A stretch of DNA of 64,000 nt, from positions 62,001 to 126,000 of the forward strand of contig NZ_JAHRCY010000010.1 in NCBI RefSeq assembly GCF_019083965.1, read 5' to 3'. Below the pieces are notes generated by a model that was not told where the DNA came from, did not search any database, and saw nothing but the letters and a program-made list of their open reading frames with translations. Position 1 is the first letter of the stretch. Each line of letters starts with the position of its first letter. Origin of the DNA: Catellatospora tritici. Lineage in GTDB: Bacteria > Actinomycetota > Actinomycetes > Mycobacteriales > Micromonosporaceae. The translations under genes were made by a program, and so were the position numbers. Positions 8,111 to 16,383 of this stretch are shown piece by piece.

Positions 8111-9253
8111 ATGTCCTGGCCCAAACTCAGGGCGGCGCTCATCGCGCTGCTCACCACGGTCGCCTCGGCGACCGCGCTGCTGGTCCTGTCCCCGTCCACC
8201 CCGGCCGCCGCGGCGGCCGTGCGGATCATGCCGCTGGGGGACTCCATCACCGGTTCGCCCGGCTGCTGGCGGGCCCTGCTGTGGAACCGGCTGCAGTCGG
8301 CCGGCTACACCAACATCGACTTCGTCGGCACCCTCGGCCCGCAGGGCTGCGGCGTGGCGTACGACGGTGACAACGAGGGGCACGGGGGCTACCTGGTCAC
8401 CAACGTCGCCGACCAGAACCAGCTGGTGCCGTGGCTGGCGGCGACCCTGCCCGACATCGTGGTCATGCACTTCGGCACCAACGACGTGTGGAGCAACCGG
8501 GCGCCCTCGGTGATCCTGGCGGCGTACAGCAAGCTGGTGGACCAGATGCGGGCCGGCAACCCGAACATGAAGGTGCTGGTCGCCAAGATCATCCCGGTGA
8601 ATCCGCCGAGCTGCCCCGAGTGTGCCCAGCGCACCATCGACCTCAACAACGCCATCCCGGCCTGGGCGGCGGGCAAGACCACCGCCCAGTCGCCGATCAC
8701 CGTCGTCGACCAGTGGACCGGCTTCAACACCGCCACCGACACCGGCGACGGCGTGCACCCCAACGCCGCCGGCGACCAGAAGATGTCCGACCGGTGGTAC
8801 CCGGCCCTGGCCGCGGCCATCGGCGGCACGACGCCGTCGCCCAGCGCGTCGGCCTCGCCCAGCCCTTCCCGGTCGCCCAGTCCGACACCCTCCATCAATC
8901 TGTCGCTGTCGCCCAGCCCGACGCGGGCGAGTTCGCCGCCTCCCGCCACCAAGAGCTGCTCGGCGACGTTCACGGTGACCAACCAGTGGAACAACGGGTT
9001 CCAGGGGGACATCACGGTCAAGAACACCGGCACGGTGACGCTGACCGGCTGGATCGTGAAGCTGGTCTTCCCGAACGGCCAGGTGATCACCCAGGGCTGG
9101 AACGGGACGTTCAGCCAGTCCGGTGCGACGGCGACGGTCACCAACGTGGCCTGGAACGGCACGCTGGCGCCGGGCGCGACCGCCTCGGCCGGGTTCCTGG
9201 CGTCGTGGAGCGGCATCAACGGCCCACCGGCGGTGACCTGCACCCCGCTCTGA
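8111..9253 (+). CDS. Secreted SGNH/GDSL carbohydrate esterase (CE3-like) with C-terminal CBM2
   Basis: 380 residues. A Sec signal peptide (residues 1-35, AAAAA end) precedes an SGNH hydrolase with RIMPLGDSITGS (nucleophile Ser), GTNDVW (block III) and DGVHPNAAG (Asp/His block V). The RIMPLGDSITGS opening and length match CE3 acetylxylan esterases. A Ser/Pro-rich linker (SPSASASPSPSRSPSPTP) leads to a family 2 carbohydrate-binding module (~residues 280-380, CSATFTVTNQWNNGFQGDI to the terminal CTP) with the usual terminal Cys pair. Likely an extracellular de-acetylase of cellulose-associated xylan, acting with the GH48 cellulase 35 kb away. Confidence 0.88.
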   Translation: MSWPKLRAALIALLTTVASATALLVLSPSTPAAAAAVRIMPLGDSITGSPGCWRALLWNRLQSAGYTNIDFVGTLGPQGCGVAYDGDNEGHGGYLVTNVADQNQLVPWLAATLPDIVVMHFGTNDVWSNRAPSVILAAYSKLVDQMRAGNPNMKVLVAKIIPVNPPSCPECAQRTIDLNNAIPAWAAGKTTAQSPITVVDQWTGFNTATDTGDGVHPNAAGDQKMSDRWYPALAAAIGGTTPSPSASASPSPSRSPSPTPSINLSLSPSPTRASSPPPATKSCSATFTVTNQWNNGFQGDITVKNTGTVTLTGWIVKLVFPNGQVITQGWNGTFSQSGATATVTNVAWNGTLAPGATASAGFLASWSGINGPPAVTCTPL

Positions 9254-9264
9254 GGCAGGAGTGA

Positions 9265-9309
9265 GGTAGGGCACCTTCGCGCACCCCGCGAGCGTGCGGG
9301 TGCCCTACC
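9265..9309 (+). terminator. Intrinsic terminator after the esterase gene
   Basis: GGTAGGGCACC (9265-9275) pairs perfectly with GGTGCCCTACC (9299-9309). The loop contains a second small GC stem. It lies 12 nt after the esterase stop codon. Confidence 0.8.
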
Positions 9310-9397
9310 GCAGCCGGGCGGGGCGGAGGCGAATCCCGTTCCCGTGGTAGAACTGGGGGTCGTGATTCGCCGATCATGTCCGGCGATTCGAGTGAAT

Positions 9398-9426
9398 ACA
9401 GCCGGCCCGCGCCGGCTGTCCCTTTT
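9398..9426 (+). terminator. Hairpin plus T-tract just upstream of the phosphatidyltransferase gene
   Basis: ACAGCCGGC-CCGC-GCCGGCTGT is a perfect 9-bp stem followed by CCCTTTTGT, the most canonical rho-independent terminator in the window. It ends only 27 nt before the next start codon and has the same orientation, so it could be a second terminator or an attenuator in the leader of the operon. Confidence 0.6.
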
Positions 9427-9452
9427 GTGGCTGGCGGAGGGGGGCATGCGCT

Positions 9453-10073
9453 GTGACGCAGCCGCTGGAGACGAGCCGGCCTGACGGCGCGGTGGCGCGC
9501 GACCGCGTCTTCACCGTCCCCAATCTGATCAGCTTCGCCCGCCTGCTGGGCGTGCCGCTGTTCCTGTATCTCTTCCTCGTCGCCGACCGGATCGGCTGGG
9601 CCGTGGTCGTGCTGGCCCTGGGCGGCACCACCGACTGGATCGACGGCTACCTGGCCCGGCGACTCGGGCAGGTCAGCCGCCTCGGTGAGCTGCTGGACCC
9701 GTTCGCCGACCGGCTCTACATCCTGGCCACGCTGCTCGCCTTCACCCTGCGCGACATCGTGCCGTGGCAGTTCACGGTGGCGCTGCTGGCCCGCGACGTG
9801 CTGCTGGTGCTCACCTTCCCGGTGCTGCGGCGCCTGGGCTACGGCCCGCTGCCGGTGCACTACCTGGGCAAGACCGCCACCTTCATCCTGCTGATGGGCT
9901 TCCCGATCCTGCTGCTGGCCTGGGCGGTGCCCACCGGCGCGCTCCACGACATCGCGTACGCGAGCGGCTGGGCCCTGGCCTGGTGGGGCATCGTGCTGTA
10001 CTGGATCGCCGGAATCTTCTACCTAGCCCAGTTCGCGGCCGTGCTGCGCCAGTCGCGGCAGGCGGCGGCCTGA
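9453..10073 (+). CDS. CDP-alcohol phosphatidyltransferase (PgsA-like)
   Basis: 206 residues, about five transmembrane segments. The CDP-alcohol phosphotransferase signature is intact: DGYLARRLG...G...D...D (TDWIDGYLARRLGQVSRLG then ELLDPFADR). These enzymes move a phosphatidyl group from CDP-diacylglycerol to an alcohol in the inner membrane. By position (first gene of a DUF881-Sbp-DUF881-gcvH block) it corresponds to Rv1822 (pgsA2) of M. tuberculosis; whether it makes phosphatidylglycerophosphate, cardiolipin or another lipid is not settled. GTG 9453 has a G-rich ribosome-binding site (9436-9444). Confidence 0.87.
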   Translation: MTQPLETSRPDGAVARDRVFTVPNLISFARLLGVPLFLYLFLVADRIGWAVVVLALGGTTDWIDGYLARRLGQVSRLGELLDPFADRLYILATLLAFTLRDIVPWQFTVALLARDVLLVLTFPVLRRLGYGPLPVHYLGKTATFILLMGFPILLLAWAVPTGALHDIAYASGWALAWWGIVLYWIAGIFYLAQFAAVLRQSRQAAA

Positions 10074-10086
10074 CGGGCGGGCGGCG

Positions 10087-10983
10087 ATGACCGAGCCGAA
10101 CACCGACCCGACCGAGCGGCAGCAGCCCCGACCGGGCAGGTTCCAGGCGGACATGCTCACCGAGCTGTTCCGCGACCCGCTCGACCCCGCGTACGCCGAC
10201 GCCGCCCGCGCCCGCCGCGAGCGCAGCGGACCGCTGCCCGGCTGGAACCGCGGCACCCGCAAGGTGGCCAAGCTCGTCGCCCTGCTGATCATCGGAGTGG
10301 TGCTCGCCGTCGCCTACCAGCAGGTGATCGCGCGCGCCCCGGCCCGCGCCACCGCCCGCGCCGCGCTGATCAAGGAGATGAACCAGCGCCAGGCCAAGAC
10401 CGACGAGCTCGCCCAGCAGGCCGAGCAGCTGCAGAACGAGGTGTCCCGGCTGCGCGAGTCGGCGCTGTCGGACACCACCGTGGCCAAGCTGCGCCAGCTG
10501 GAGGCGGCCACCGGCATGCGCAAGGTCGCCGGTGACGGCGTGATCGTCACCATGCAGGACGGTCCGAACGCCGCCTCGGTGCCCGAGGCGGGCGTGCTGG
10601 ACGTGGACCTGCAGGTGGTGGCCAACGCGCTGTGGGCCTCCGGCGCCGAGGCCATCGCCATCAACGGGCGGCGGCTGAGCTCGGTCACGCCGATCCGCAC
10701 GGCGGGTTCGGCGATTCTCGTCGGCAACGCGCATATCCTCGGTCCGTACGAGGTCGTCGCGATCGGTCCCCCCGATCTGGCCGACCGGTTCGACGAGACC
10801 GCGGCGGCGGCCTACTACCGGGCGCTGCGCGACGACAAGAACTACGCGGTGGGCTTCGACGTGAAGGAGCGCGACAACCTGGAGCTGCCCGCCGCCGTGC
10901 TGCCGCAGCTGCTGCTCGCGTCCGTGCCGAAGCCGACCCCGACCCCGACTCCCTCGACCTCACCCTCGGGAGGGCGCAAATGA
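10087..10983 (+). CDS. DUF881 membrane protein (first copy)
   Basis: 298 residues. A cytoplasmic N-terminus (~60 residues) leads to one transmembrane helix (~61-80), a coiled-coil segment (EMNQRQAKTDELAQQAEQLQNEVSRL) and the DUF881 extracytoplasmic domain with VIVTMQDGPNA and ILVGNAHILGPYEVVAIG. It ends in a Pro/Thr-rich tail. Corresponds to Rv1823. The family's function is unknown; related proteins accompany cell-envelope and division genes. It overlaps the next gene by ATGA. Confidence 0.85.
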   Translation: MTEPNTDPTERQQPRPGRFQADMLTELFRDPLDPAYADAARARRERSGPLPGWNRGTRKVAKLVALLIIGVVLAVAYQQVIARAPARATARAALIKEMNQRQAKTDELAQQAEQLQNEVSRLRESALSDTTVAKLRQLEAATGMRKVAGDGVIVTMQDGPNAASVPEAGVLDVDLQVVANALWASGAEAIAINGRRLSSVTPIRTAGSAILVGNAHILGPYEVVAIGPPDLADRFDETAAAAYYRALRDDKNYAVGFDVKERDNLELPAAVLPQLLLASVPKPTPTPTPSTSPSGGRK

Positions 10984-11312
10984 TCGCTGTGCTGGCGCTG
11001 ATCATCGGGGTGGTGCTGGGCGTCGTGCTCAACCCCACCGTCCCGGACGCGCTGCAGCCGTACCTGCCGATCGCGGTGGTGGCGGCGCTGGACGCCGTGT
11101 TCGGCGGCGTGCGGGCCAAGCTCGACGGCATCTTCGACGACAAGCAGTTCGTGATCTCGTTCATCTCGAACGTGCTGGTGGCGGCGTTCATCGTGTACCT
11201 GGGTGACAAGTTGGGCGTGGGCGCGCAGCTGTCCACCGGCGTCGTCGTGGTGCTCGGCGTCCGGATCTTCGGCAACGTCGCGGCGATCCGCCGGCGGCTG
11301 TTCAAGGCGTAG
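10980..11312 (+). CDS. sbp: Small basic protein Sbp (DUF1290)
   Basis: 110 residues with three hydrophobic segments (residues ~2-20, 27-44 and 56-100). The signature VVAALDAVFGGVRAKLDGIFDDKQFVISFI identifies the Sbp/DUF1290 family, found between division and envelope genes in Gram-positive bacteria. It corresponds to Rv1824. ATG 10980 overlaps the upstream stop, and it is sandwiched between two DUF881 genes, an arrangement conserved across actinobacteria. Confidence 0.88.
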   Translation: MIAVLALIIGVVLGVVLNPTVPDALQPYLPIAVVAALDAVFGGVRAKLDGIFDDKQFVISFISNVLVAAFIVYLGDKLGVGAQLSTGVVVVLGVRIFGNVAAIRRRLFKA

Positions 11313-11320
11313 GTGCGGCG

Positions 11321-12190
11321 ATGACTGACGAGACGACCAAGCCCGGCGCGCACGACGAGCCGACCGAGGCGCTCACCTCCGCGCGCCCGGAACCGGACGC
11401 CCCGACCGAGGCGCTCACTTCCGCGCGCCCGGAACCGGACGCCCCGACCGAGGCCGAAAGCCCGGCCGAGCAGCCCGCGGCGCCCCAATCCGCGCCGTCG
11501 CGGCGGCTCACCGGCGCGGGCGCCCTGATCGGGCTGCTGCTGGTGCTGCTCGGGTTCACCCTGGTGGTTCAGCTCAAGAGCAACTCCGAGGACAAGGCGT
11601 ACGCGTCGCTGCGCCAGGAGGACCTGGTCACCATCCTGGCCGACCTCGACGCCCGCGAGGACCGGCTCCAGCAGGACATCAGCGCCCTGGAGGCCAGTCG
11701 GCGCGAGCTCGTGTCGGGTGCGGCCAGCCGTGACGAGATCATCAAGAAGGCCGAGGAGCGCGCCGACGACCTGGGCATCCTGGCCGGGACGCTACCCGCG
11801 CAGGGGCCCGGGGTGCTGGTGCGGCTGGAGGACGGCACGAAGAAGATCACGGCCAATCACCTGCTCAACGCGGTTCAGGAGCTGCGCGGGGCGGGCGCCG
11901 AGGCGATCCAGATCGATGCCCCGGGCGGCTCGGTGCGGGTCATCGCCTCGACGTCGTTCGTCGACGCCGACGGCGGGATCGTGGTCGACGGAGTGAAGTT
12001 GACCGGGCCGTACTCGATCAAGGCCATCGGCGAGCCTCGCGACGTTGCGATCGCGATGCGGTTTCCCGGTGGGGTGGTTGACGATGTGACTCGCGACGGC
12101 GGTAACGTGATCGTCAGCGAACCCGGCACGGTCGACATCGCGACCGTCCGGTCCGCACCGACTTTGGAGTACGCCAAGCCCGTCTCCTGA
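11321..12190 (+). CDS. DUF881 membrane protein (second copy)
   Basis: 289 residues. The Glu/Pro/Ala-rich cytoplasmic N-terminus contains a 14-residue tandem repeat (TEALTSARPEPDAP twice). Then come a transmembrane helix (~66-84), a coiled coil (EDLVTILADLDAREDRLQQDI) and a DUF881 domain (GPGVLVRLEDGTKKITANHLL ... VKLTGPYSIKAIG). Corresponds to Rv1825. Paired DUF881 proteins probably act together with Sbp at the membrane; this is inference from conserved linkage. gcvH starts 44 nt downstream. Confidence 0.85.
   Translation: MTDETTKPGAHDEPTEALTSARPEPDAPTEALTSARPEPDAPTEAESPAEQPAAPQSAPSRRLTGAGALIGLLLVLLGFTLVVQLKSNSEDKAYASLRQEDLVTILADLDAREDRLQQDISALEASRRELVSGAASRDEIIKKAEERADDLGILAGTLPAQGPGVLVRLEDGTKKITANHLLNAVQELRGAGAEAIQIDAPGGSVRVIASTSFVDADGGIVVDGVKLTGPYSIKAIGEPRDVAIAMRFPGGVVDDVTRDGGNVIVSEPGTVDIATVRSAPTLEYAKPVS
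11363..11446 (+). repeat. 42-bp tandem repeat in the DUF881 gene, two copies
   Basis: Two consecutive 42-bp units (11363-11404 and 11405-11446) are almost identical at DNA level and encode TEALTSARPEPDAP. This suggests a recent in-frame duplication in the disordered N-terminal tail. Confidence 0.85.
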
Positions 12191-12233
12191 CGGGTAAGTG
12201 CCGCACAACGGCCGAAGCACGAGGGGGACCACC

Positions 12234-12611
12234 GTGATTCCTGAGGACCTGAAGTACACCGCCGAACACGAGTGGGTCTCCACGCAGGGCGGTACGGTCC
12301 GGGTCGGTATCACCCACTTCGCGCAGGACGCCCTCGGCGACATCGTGTACGTGCAACTGCCCGAGACCGGTGCCAAGGTCGACGCCGGGGACTCCTTCGG
12401 CGAGGTCGAGTCCACCAAGAGCGTCTCGGAGATCTACGCCCCGATCAGCGGGACGGTGACCGCCCGCAACGACGCGCTCGGCGACTCGCCCGACCTGATC
12501 AACACCGATCCGTACGGCGAGGGGTGGCTCGTCGAGATCGAGCCGGCCGACCCCGCCGCGGTGGATGCGCTTCTGGACGCGGCCGCGTACCGTGAACTGA
12601 CCCAGAGCTGA
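12234..12611 (+). CDS. gcvH: Glycine cleavage system H protein
   Basis: 125 residues. The lipoylation site is K in GEVESTKSVSEIYAPISG, in the expected position (~65). The N-terminus IPEDLKYTAEHEWV and the C-terminal GEGWLVEIEP complete the family pattern. The lipoylated arm shuttles the aminomethyl group between the P, T and L proteins of the glycine cleavage complex. GTG 12234 has GAGGGGG 6 nt upstream. gcvP is also in the window but 51 kb away; no gcvT is seen. Confidence 0.96.
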   Translation: MIPEDLKYTAEHEWVSTQGGTVRVGITHFAQDALGDIVYVQLPETGAKVDAGDSFGEVESTKSVSEIYAPISGTVTARNDALGDSPDLINTDPYGEGWLVEIEPADPAAVDALLDAAAYRELTQS

Positions 12612-12651
12612 ACCAGCATTCAGCACCCCAAGCCAGCGCCAGCGAGTCCGG

Positions 12652-12681
12652 TTGACCCGCCATTTCCGGGGTGGCTAGGCT
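12652..12681 (+). promoter_or_regulatory. Sigma-70-type promoter for garA-ftsR
   Basis: TTGACC (12652-12657) and TAGGCT (12676-12681) are separated by 18 bp, a good actinobacterial housekeeping promoter. It gives a ~90-nt leader before garA. Confidence 0.6.
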
Positions 12682-12776
12682 CGCGGGCTAAGCTCGCCGC
12701 TGTAGTCGAGTAACGCCGTGTCGGTATCCATAGCTGCACCACGCATGCGTGGCCTATATGACCGTGAGGTGGTCCG

Positions 12777-13217
12777 ATGACGCGACCAGACGACGAGTTC
12801 CCCCAGCTCGACGTCACGTCGACCCTGCACCTCGGCAACCTGGAGGAGGCCCTGGAGGGGCCCGACTCCGACGTGGTGCCGGGGCGGGTGGCCGGGCAGC
12901 TGCCGCCGGGCATGGCCCTGCTGGTGGTGCGCCGCGGCCCCAACGCGGGCGCGCGGTTCCTGCTGGACCACGACGTGACGACCAGTGGGCGCCACCCCGA
13001 CAGTGACATCTTCCTCGACGACGTCACCGTCTCCCGTCGGCACGCGGAGTTCCACCGCGACGGCAACACCTTCACCGTGCGCGACGTGGGCAGCCTCAAC
13101 GGCACCTACGTGAACCGGGAGCGGGTCGAGTCGGCCACGCTCAACAACGGCGACGAGGTCCAGGTCGGCAAGTTCCGCCTGCTGTACGTGGCCGGCCCGC
13201 GCGCCGAGGAGGCATGA
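12777..13217 (+). CDS. garA: FHA-domain metabolic regulator GarA/OdhI
   Basis: 146 residues. The N-terminal tail contains DVTSTLHLGN, equivalent to the Ser/Thr-kinase phosphorylation motif of GarA/OdhI. The FHA domain (~residues 50-135) has all key elements: SGRHPDSDI, VSRRHAEF and LNGTYVN. In mycobacteria and corynebacteria, unphosphorylated GarA inhibits 2-oxoglutarate dehydrogenase and regulates glutamate metabolism, and phosphorylation by PknB/PknG turns it off. Position after gcvH matches Rv1827. The motif here (TST) differs from the ETT of characterised proteins, so the phosphosite assignment is inferred. It overlaps ftsR by ATGA. Confidence 0.92.
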   Translation: MTRPDDEFPQLDVTSTLHLGNLEEALEGPDSDVVPGRVAGQLPPGMALLVVRRGPNAGARFLLDHDVTTSGRHPDSDIFLDDVTVSRRHAEFHRDGNTFTVRDVGSLNGTYVNRERVESATLNNGDEVQVGKFRLLYVAGPRAEEA

Positions 13218-13960
13218 CAGCTGCGGTGCCGGCGTCGGCCGGCGGTTCGGGTGGGCCGGCGCGGGCACAGGCGTTGATGAGCATCGGTGAGGTGCTCGCC
13301 GTGCTGCGTTCGGACTTCCCTGACGTCACCATCTCGAAACTGCGCTTCCTGGAGACGGAAGGGCTGGTCGAGCCGCAGCGCACCGCGTCGGGCTACCGCA
13401 AGTACAGCCGGGACGACGTGGCGCGGCTGCGGTTCATCCTGTCCGCGCAGCGTGACCAGTACCTGCCCCTTCGCGTCATCAGGGAGCAGTTGTCCGAAGG
13501 TGCCCACCTGGTGCAGGCGCGCCCGACGCTGGTCGCGGTCGGCGACGACCACCGCCCCGAGCCGCGCGCGGCGGTCGAGGAGCCCGCACAGCTGCGGTTG
13601 CGTGCCCAGGAGCTGTGCACCCGGGCGGGGATCAGCGAGCAGCTGCTCGCCGACCTGGAGCAGCACGGCCTGGTCACGGTGCGGGCCGGGCAGTGGTACG
13701 ACGCGGACGCCCTGGCCGTCGCCGAGGTGGCCGGCCAGCTCGCCGAGTACGGGGTGCAGCCGCGCCATCTGCGGGCGTACCGGGTCGCCGCCGACCGGGA
13801 GGCGGGGCTGTACGCACAGTTGGTGGCGCCGCTGATGCGCCAGCACGACCCCACCGCTCGGGCCCGCGCGGCGGAGGCGGTGCGGGAGTTGACCATGCTG
13901 TCGCAGCGGCTGCACGCCGCACTGCTACGGTCCGGTCTCAACGACGCGCTCGGCGGCTGA
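13214..13960 (+). CDS. ftsR: MerR-family regulator FtsR
   Basis: 248 residues. The winged helix begins MSIGEVLAVLRSDFPDVTISKLRFLETEGLVEPQRTASGYRKYS, the form typical of Rv1828/FtsR, which activates ftsZ and related division genes in corynebacteria. The remainder is a long helical dimerisation/effector region without Cys metal ligands. It overlaps garA by 4 bp, so both respond to the same promoter. Confidence 0.9.
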   Translation: MTAAVPASAGGSGGPARAQALMSIGEVLAVLRSDFPDVTISKLRFLETEGLVEPQRTASGYRKYSRDDVARLRFILSAQRDQYLPLRVIREQLSEGAHLVQARPTLVAVGDDHRPEPRAAVEEPAQLRLRAQELCTRAGISEQLLADLEQHGLVTVRAGQWYDADALAVAEVAGQLAEYGVQPRHLRAYRVAADREAGLYAQLVAPLMRQHDPTARARAAEAVRELTMLSQRLHAALLRSGLNDALGG

Positions 13961-14094
13961 CGCACGCTCGAACGAGCAGAGCGACTAGGCAGGCGTGTAG
14001 CGTGCAGTAGGAGAGGCGAAGGCGCGGTGCCGCACGGGACTCCGTACGGGTGGGGCCGACCCGAGCCACAGGCAGACGCGACGGAGGCGAAACG

Positions 14095-14559
14095 GTGCGC
14101 GAGCTGAGCGTGATCGGGGTTAGGGTCGAGCTGCCTACCAACCAGCCGATCGTGCTGCTGCGTGAGGTGGACGGCGACCGGTACCTGCCGATCTGGATCG
14201 GCGCGGTCGAGGCGACGGCGATCGCGTACGAGCAGCAGGGCGTGAAACCGGCCCGCCCGCTCACCCACGATCTGCTGCGCGACCTGCTGCAGGCGCTGTC
14301 GGCGCCGCTCCAGGCGGTCGAGATCGTCGAACTCAAGGACAGCATCTTCTACGCCGACCTGCTGATCGGCGAGTCGGTGCGGGTGTCGGCGCGACCCAGT
14401 GACGCGATCGCGCTGGCCCTGCGGGTCGGCGCGCCGGTGCGCTGCGCGGAGCGGGTCCTCGACGAGGCGGGCATCATCATCCCGGACGAGCAGGAGGACG
14501 AGGTGGAGAAGTTCCGCGAGTTCCTCGAGCAGGTCCGCCCGGAGGACTTCGCGAGCTGA
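14095..14559 (+). CDS. Bifunctional nuclease-domain protein (DUF151)
   Basis: 154 residues. VRELSVIGVRVELPTNQPIVLLREVDGDRYLPIWIGAVEA is the hallmark start of the DUF151/BFN fold. KDSIFYADLLI and ARPSDAIALALRVGAPV complete the domain, and an acidic C-terminal helix follows. Plant members show DNase/RNase activity; the bacterial role is unclear. It corresponds to Rv1829. GTG 14095 has ACGGAGG 7 nt upstream. Confidence 0.9.
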   Translation: MRELSVIGVRVELPTNQPIVLLREVDGDRYLPIWIGAVEATAIAYEQQGVKPARPLTHDLLRDLLQALSAPLQAVEIVELKDSIFYADLLIGESVRVSARPSDAIALALRVGAPVRCAERVLDEAGIIIPDEQEDEVEKFREFLEQVRPEDFAS

Positions 14560-14682
14560 TTCGCGTCCCGATCCGATCGCGCCGAGCGCGACCAAACGAT
14601 CGGGGGACGAAAAGGTGACGCGTTGAGGCCCGATTGTGGCGTGTCGCGACGTTACCTCCCCGCCTGCGGCAGCCGTGCGCTA

Positions 14683-14688
14683 TAGGCT
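14683..14688 (+). promoter_or_regulatory. -10 box of the second MerR gene
   Basis: TAGGCT (within TATAGGCT) lies 33 nt upstream of the start codon at 14721. No convincing -35 is visible, although GTTACCTCC lies upstream. Confidence 0.4.
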
Positions 14689-14720
14689 GACCACGTCGAC
14701 ACTCGGCGGGAGGTAGTCGC

Positions 14721-15311
14721 ATGCACCAGCTTCATGACTTCGGCATGCCCGAGGGCGGGGATCACGAACCCGACCCGGGCGGGTCACTGGGTTACCGTGG
14801 CGTGACCGCGTGCCACGCGGTTGGGATCAGCTACCGGCAACTCGATTACTGGGCGCGTACCGGCCTGGTGGTGCCGAGCATCCGGGACGCCTCGGGCTCG
14901 GGCACGCAACGGCTGTACTCCTTCCGGGACCTGGTCGTGCTCAAGGTCGTGAAGCGACTGCTGGACGCCGGAGTGTCGCTGCAGAACATTCGCCGCGCCA
15001 TCGAGACGCTGCAGGCGTACGCCGCGGAGGACCTGGCCAGCATCACCCTCATCTCCGACGGCACGTCGGTCTACGACTGCCGCTCGCCCGAGGAGGTCGT
15101 CGACCTGCTGCAGGGCGGCCAGGGCGTGTTCGGCATAGCCATCGGCGGCGCGTTCAAGGAGATCCAGGGCTCGCTGTCGCACCTGCCCGCCGAGCGCGGC
15201 ACCGAGGTGGACGAGCCCGTGGCGACCCCGGCCCCGTTCGCGCCGGCGGTGCTGCCGCTGGGTGTCACCGACGAGCTGGCCGCGCGCCGGGCCCGCCGCC
15301 GCGCGGGTTGA
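14721..15311 (+). CDS. MerR-family regulator (Rv1830/McdR-like)
   Basis: 196 residues. The winged helix is GYRGVTACHAVGISYRQLDYWARTGLVVPSIRDASGSGTQRLYSFRDLVVLKVVKRLLDAGVS; YRQLDYWARTGLV is characteristic of the Rv1830 orthologue group, linked in mycobacteria to cell-division control. It closes the conserved block. In M. tuberculosis the gcvP gene follows two genes later; here a 48-kb stretch intervenes. The ribosome-binding site GGAGGT is at 14709-14714. Confidence 0.9.
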   Translation: MHQLHDFGMPEGGDHEPDPGGSLGYRGVTACHAVGISYRQLDYWARTGLVVPSIRDASGSGTQRLYSFRDLVVLKVVKRLLDAGVSLQNIRRAIETLQAYAAEDLASITLISDGTSVYDCRSPEEVVDLLQGGQGVFGIAIGGAFKEIQGSLSHLPAERGTEVDEPVATPAPFAPAVLPLGVTDELAARRARRRAG

Positions 15312-15333
15312 GCCACGGTAGGTCGTGAATCAC

Positions 15334-15379
15334 ACTCCGTATGGAGTTCACTCCCGTCTGTTAGTTTACATTGCTGTAA
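15334..15379. promoter_or_regulatory. Two small inverted repeats upstream of an SDR gene
   Basis: ACTCC-GTAT-GGAGT (15334-15347) and TTACA-TTGC-TGTAA (15366-15379) are perfect 5-bp-arm palindromes within 32 bp, in the only AT-richer patch of the 142-bp intergenic region. They look like operator half-sites, but no regulator gene is adjacent. Confidence 0.4.
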
Positions 15380-15453
15380 GTCACTGAGTCCTGACAGTCT
15401 GATCCGGCACGTCCACACGCGAACGTGCATGTCAGACGGAGGGACTGAGGCAC

Positions 15454-16293
15454 ATGGCAAGACGCTGGCTGGTTACGGGCTGCTCCACCGGGCTCGGCCG
15501 CGCTCTGGCGCAACGGCTCGCCCAGGAGGGGGAGCAGGTGCTGGCGACCGCGCGCGACCCGCGCACGCTGGCGGACCTGGCCGACCGGCACCCTGAGCTC
15601 ATCACCGCGGCACTGGACGTCCGCGACCCGGACCAGTGCGCGGCCGCGGTGGCCACCGCCCAGTCCGCCTTCGGCGGCATCGACGTGCTGGTCAACAACG
15701 CGGGCTTCGGCCAGTTCGGCACGGTCGAGGAGGTGTCCGACGCCGAGGTGCACGGGCAGTTCGAGACCAACGTGTACGGCCCCTGGCGGCTGACCCGGCT
15801 GGTCCTGCCCCTGTTCCGGGCCCAGGGCCACGGCCACGCGATCTTCGTGGGCTCGGTGGCGGGACAGGTGCCGTTCCCGGGGCTGTCCGCGTACACGGCG
15901 AGCAAGTTCGCGGTGGAGGGCCTGGCCGAGACGCTGGCGGCCGAGGTGGCGCACCTGGGCGTACGGGTGACCCTGGTGCAGCCCGGCGGCTTCGCCACCA
16001 GCTATGGCAGCTCGACGATCCTGCCCGAGCAGCGGGTCGACGCCTACGAGCCGGTCGCCGGGCCGATGCTGACCGGCATCCGCACCATGAACGAGAACCC
16101 GGCGATCAACTCGCCGGAGCTGTTCGCCGACACCGTGTTCCATGTGGCGGGGATGGCGAACCCGCCCCTGCGAGTGCCGGTCGGCCCCGACGCCCGGGAG
16201 TACCTGGGTGCCGCCTACACGGCCCGCACCAAGGAGTTCGAGGACGTCACGGCCGCGGGCCTGCACCTCGGCCGCCCCTCCGCCCAACCCTGA
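15454..16293 (+). CDS. SDR-family oxidoreductase (classical)
   Basis: 279 residues. It has the NAD(P)-binding TGCSTGLGRALA, the NNAGFGQFG motif and the active site Ser in VGSVAG with YTASK (Y-x3-K). ATARDPRTLADL with Arg after strand beta-2 suggests NADP preference. It resembles the group annotated as SDR/short-chain dehydrogenases acting on aldehydes or ketones; the substrate is unknown. It is a single gene followed 6 nt later by a palindromic repeat. Confidence 0.88.
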   Translation: MARRWLVTGCSTGLGRALAQRLAQEGEQVLATARDPRTLADLADRHPELITAALDVRDPDQCAAAVATAQSAFGGIDVLVNNAGFGQFGTVEEVSDAEVHGQFETNVYGPWRLTRLVLPLFRAQGHGHAIFVGSVAGQVPFPGLSAYTASKFAVEGLAETLAAEVAHLGVRVTLVQPGGFATSYGSSTILPEQRVDAYEPVAGPMLTGIRTMNENPAINSPELFADTVFHVAGMANPPLRVPVGPDAREYLGAAYTARTKEFEDVTAAGLHLGRPSAQP

Positions 16294-16298
16294 CAGCG

Positions 16299-16348
16299 CA
16301 AGGAAGGGCGCCTTCTTATCGCTTTCCGAGGTAGCAGGTGCCCTTCCA
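16299..16348. repeat. Palindromic repeat family A, copy 2
   Basis: AAGGAAGGGCGCCTTCTT, then TATCGCTTTCCGAGGTAG and CAGGTGCCCTTCC. It shares the GAGGTAGCAGG core variant with copy 1. It begins 6 nt after the SDR stop codon, between convergent genes, so it may serve as a bidirectional terminator. Confidence 0.82.
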
Positions 16349-16383
16349 AACCCGCGGCGCGCGGGGCCTGATCGGAGTGCGGC

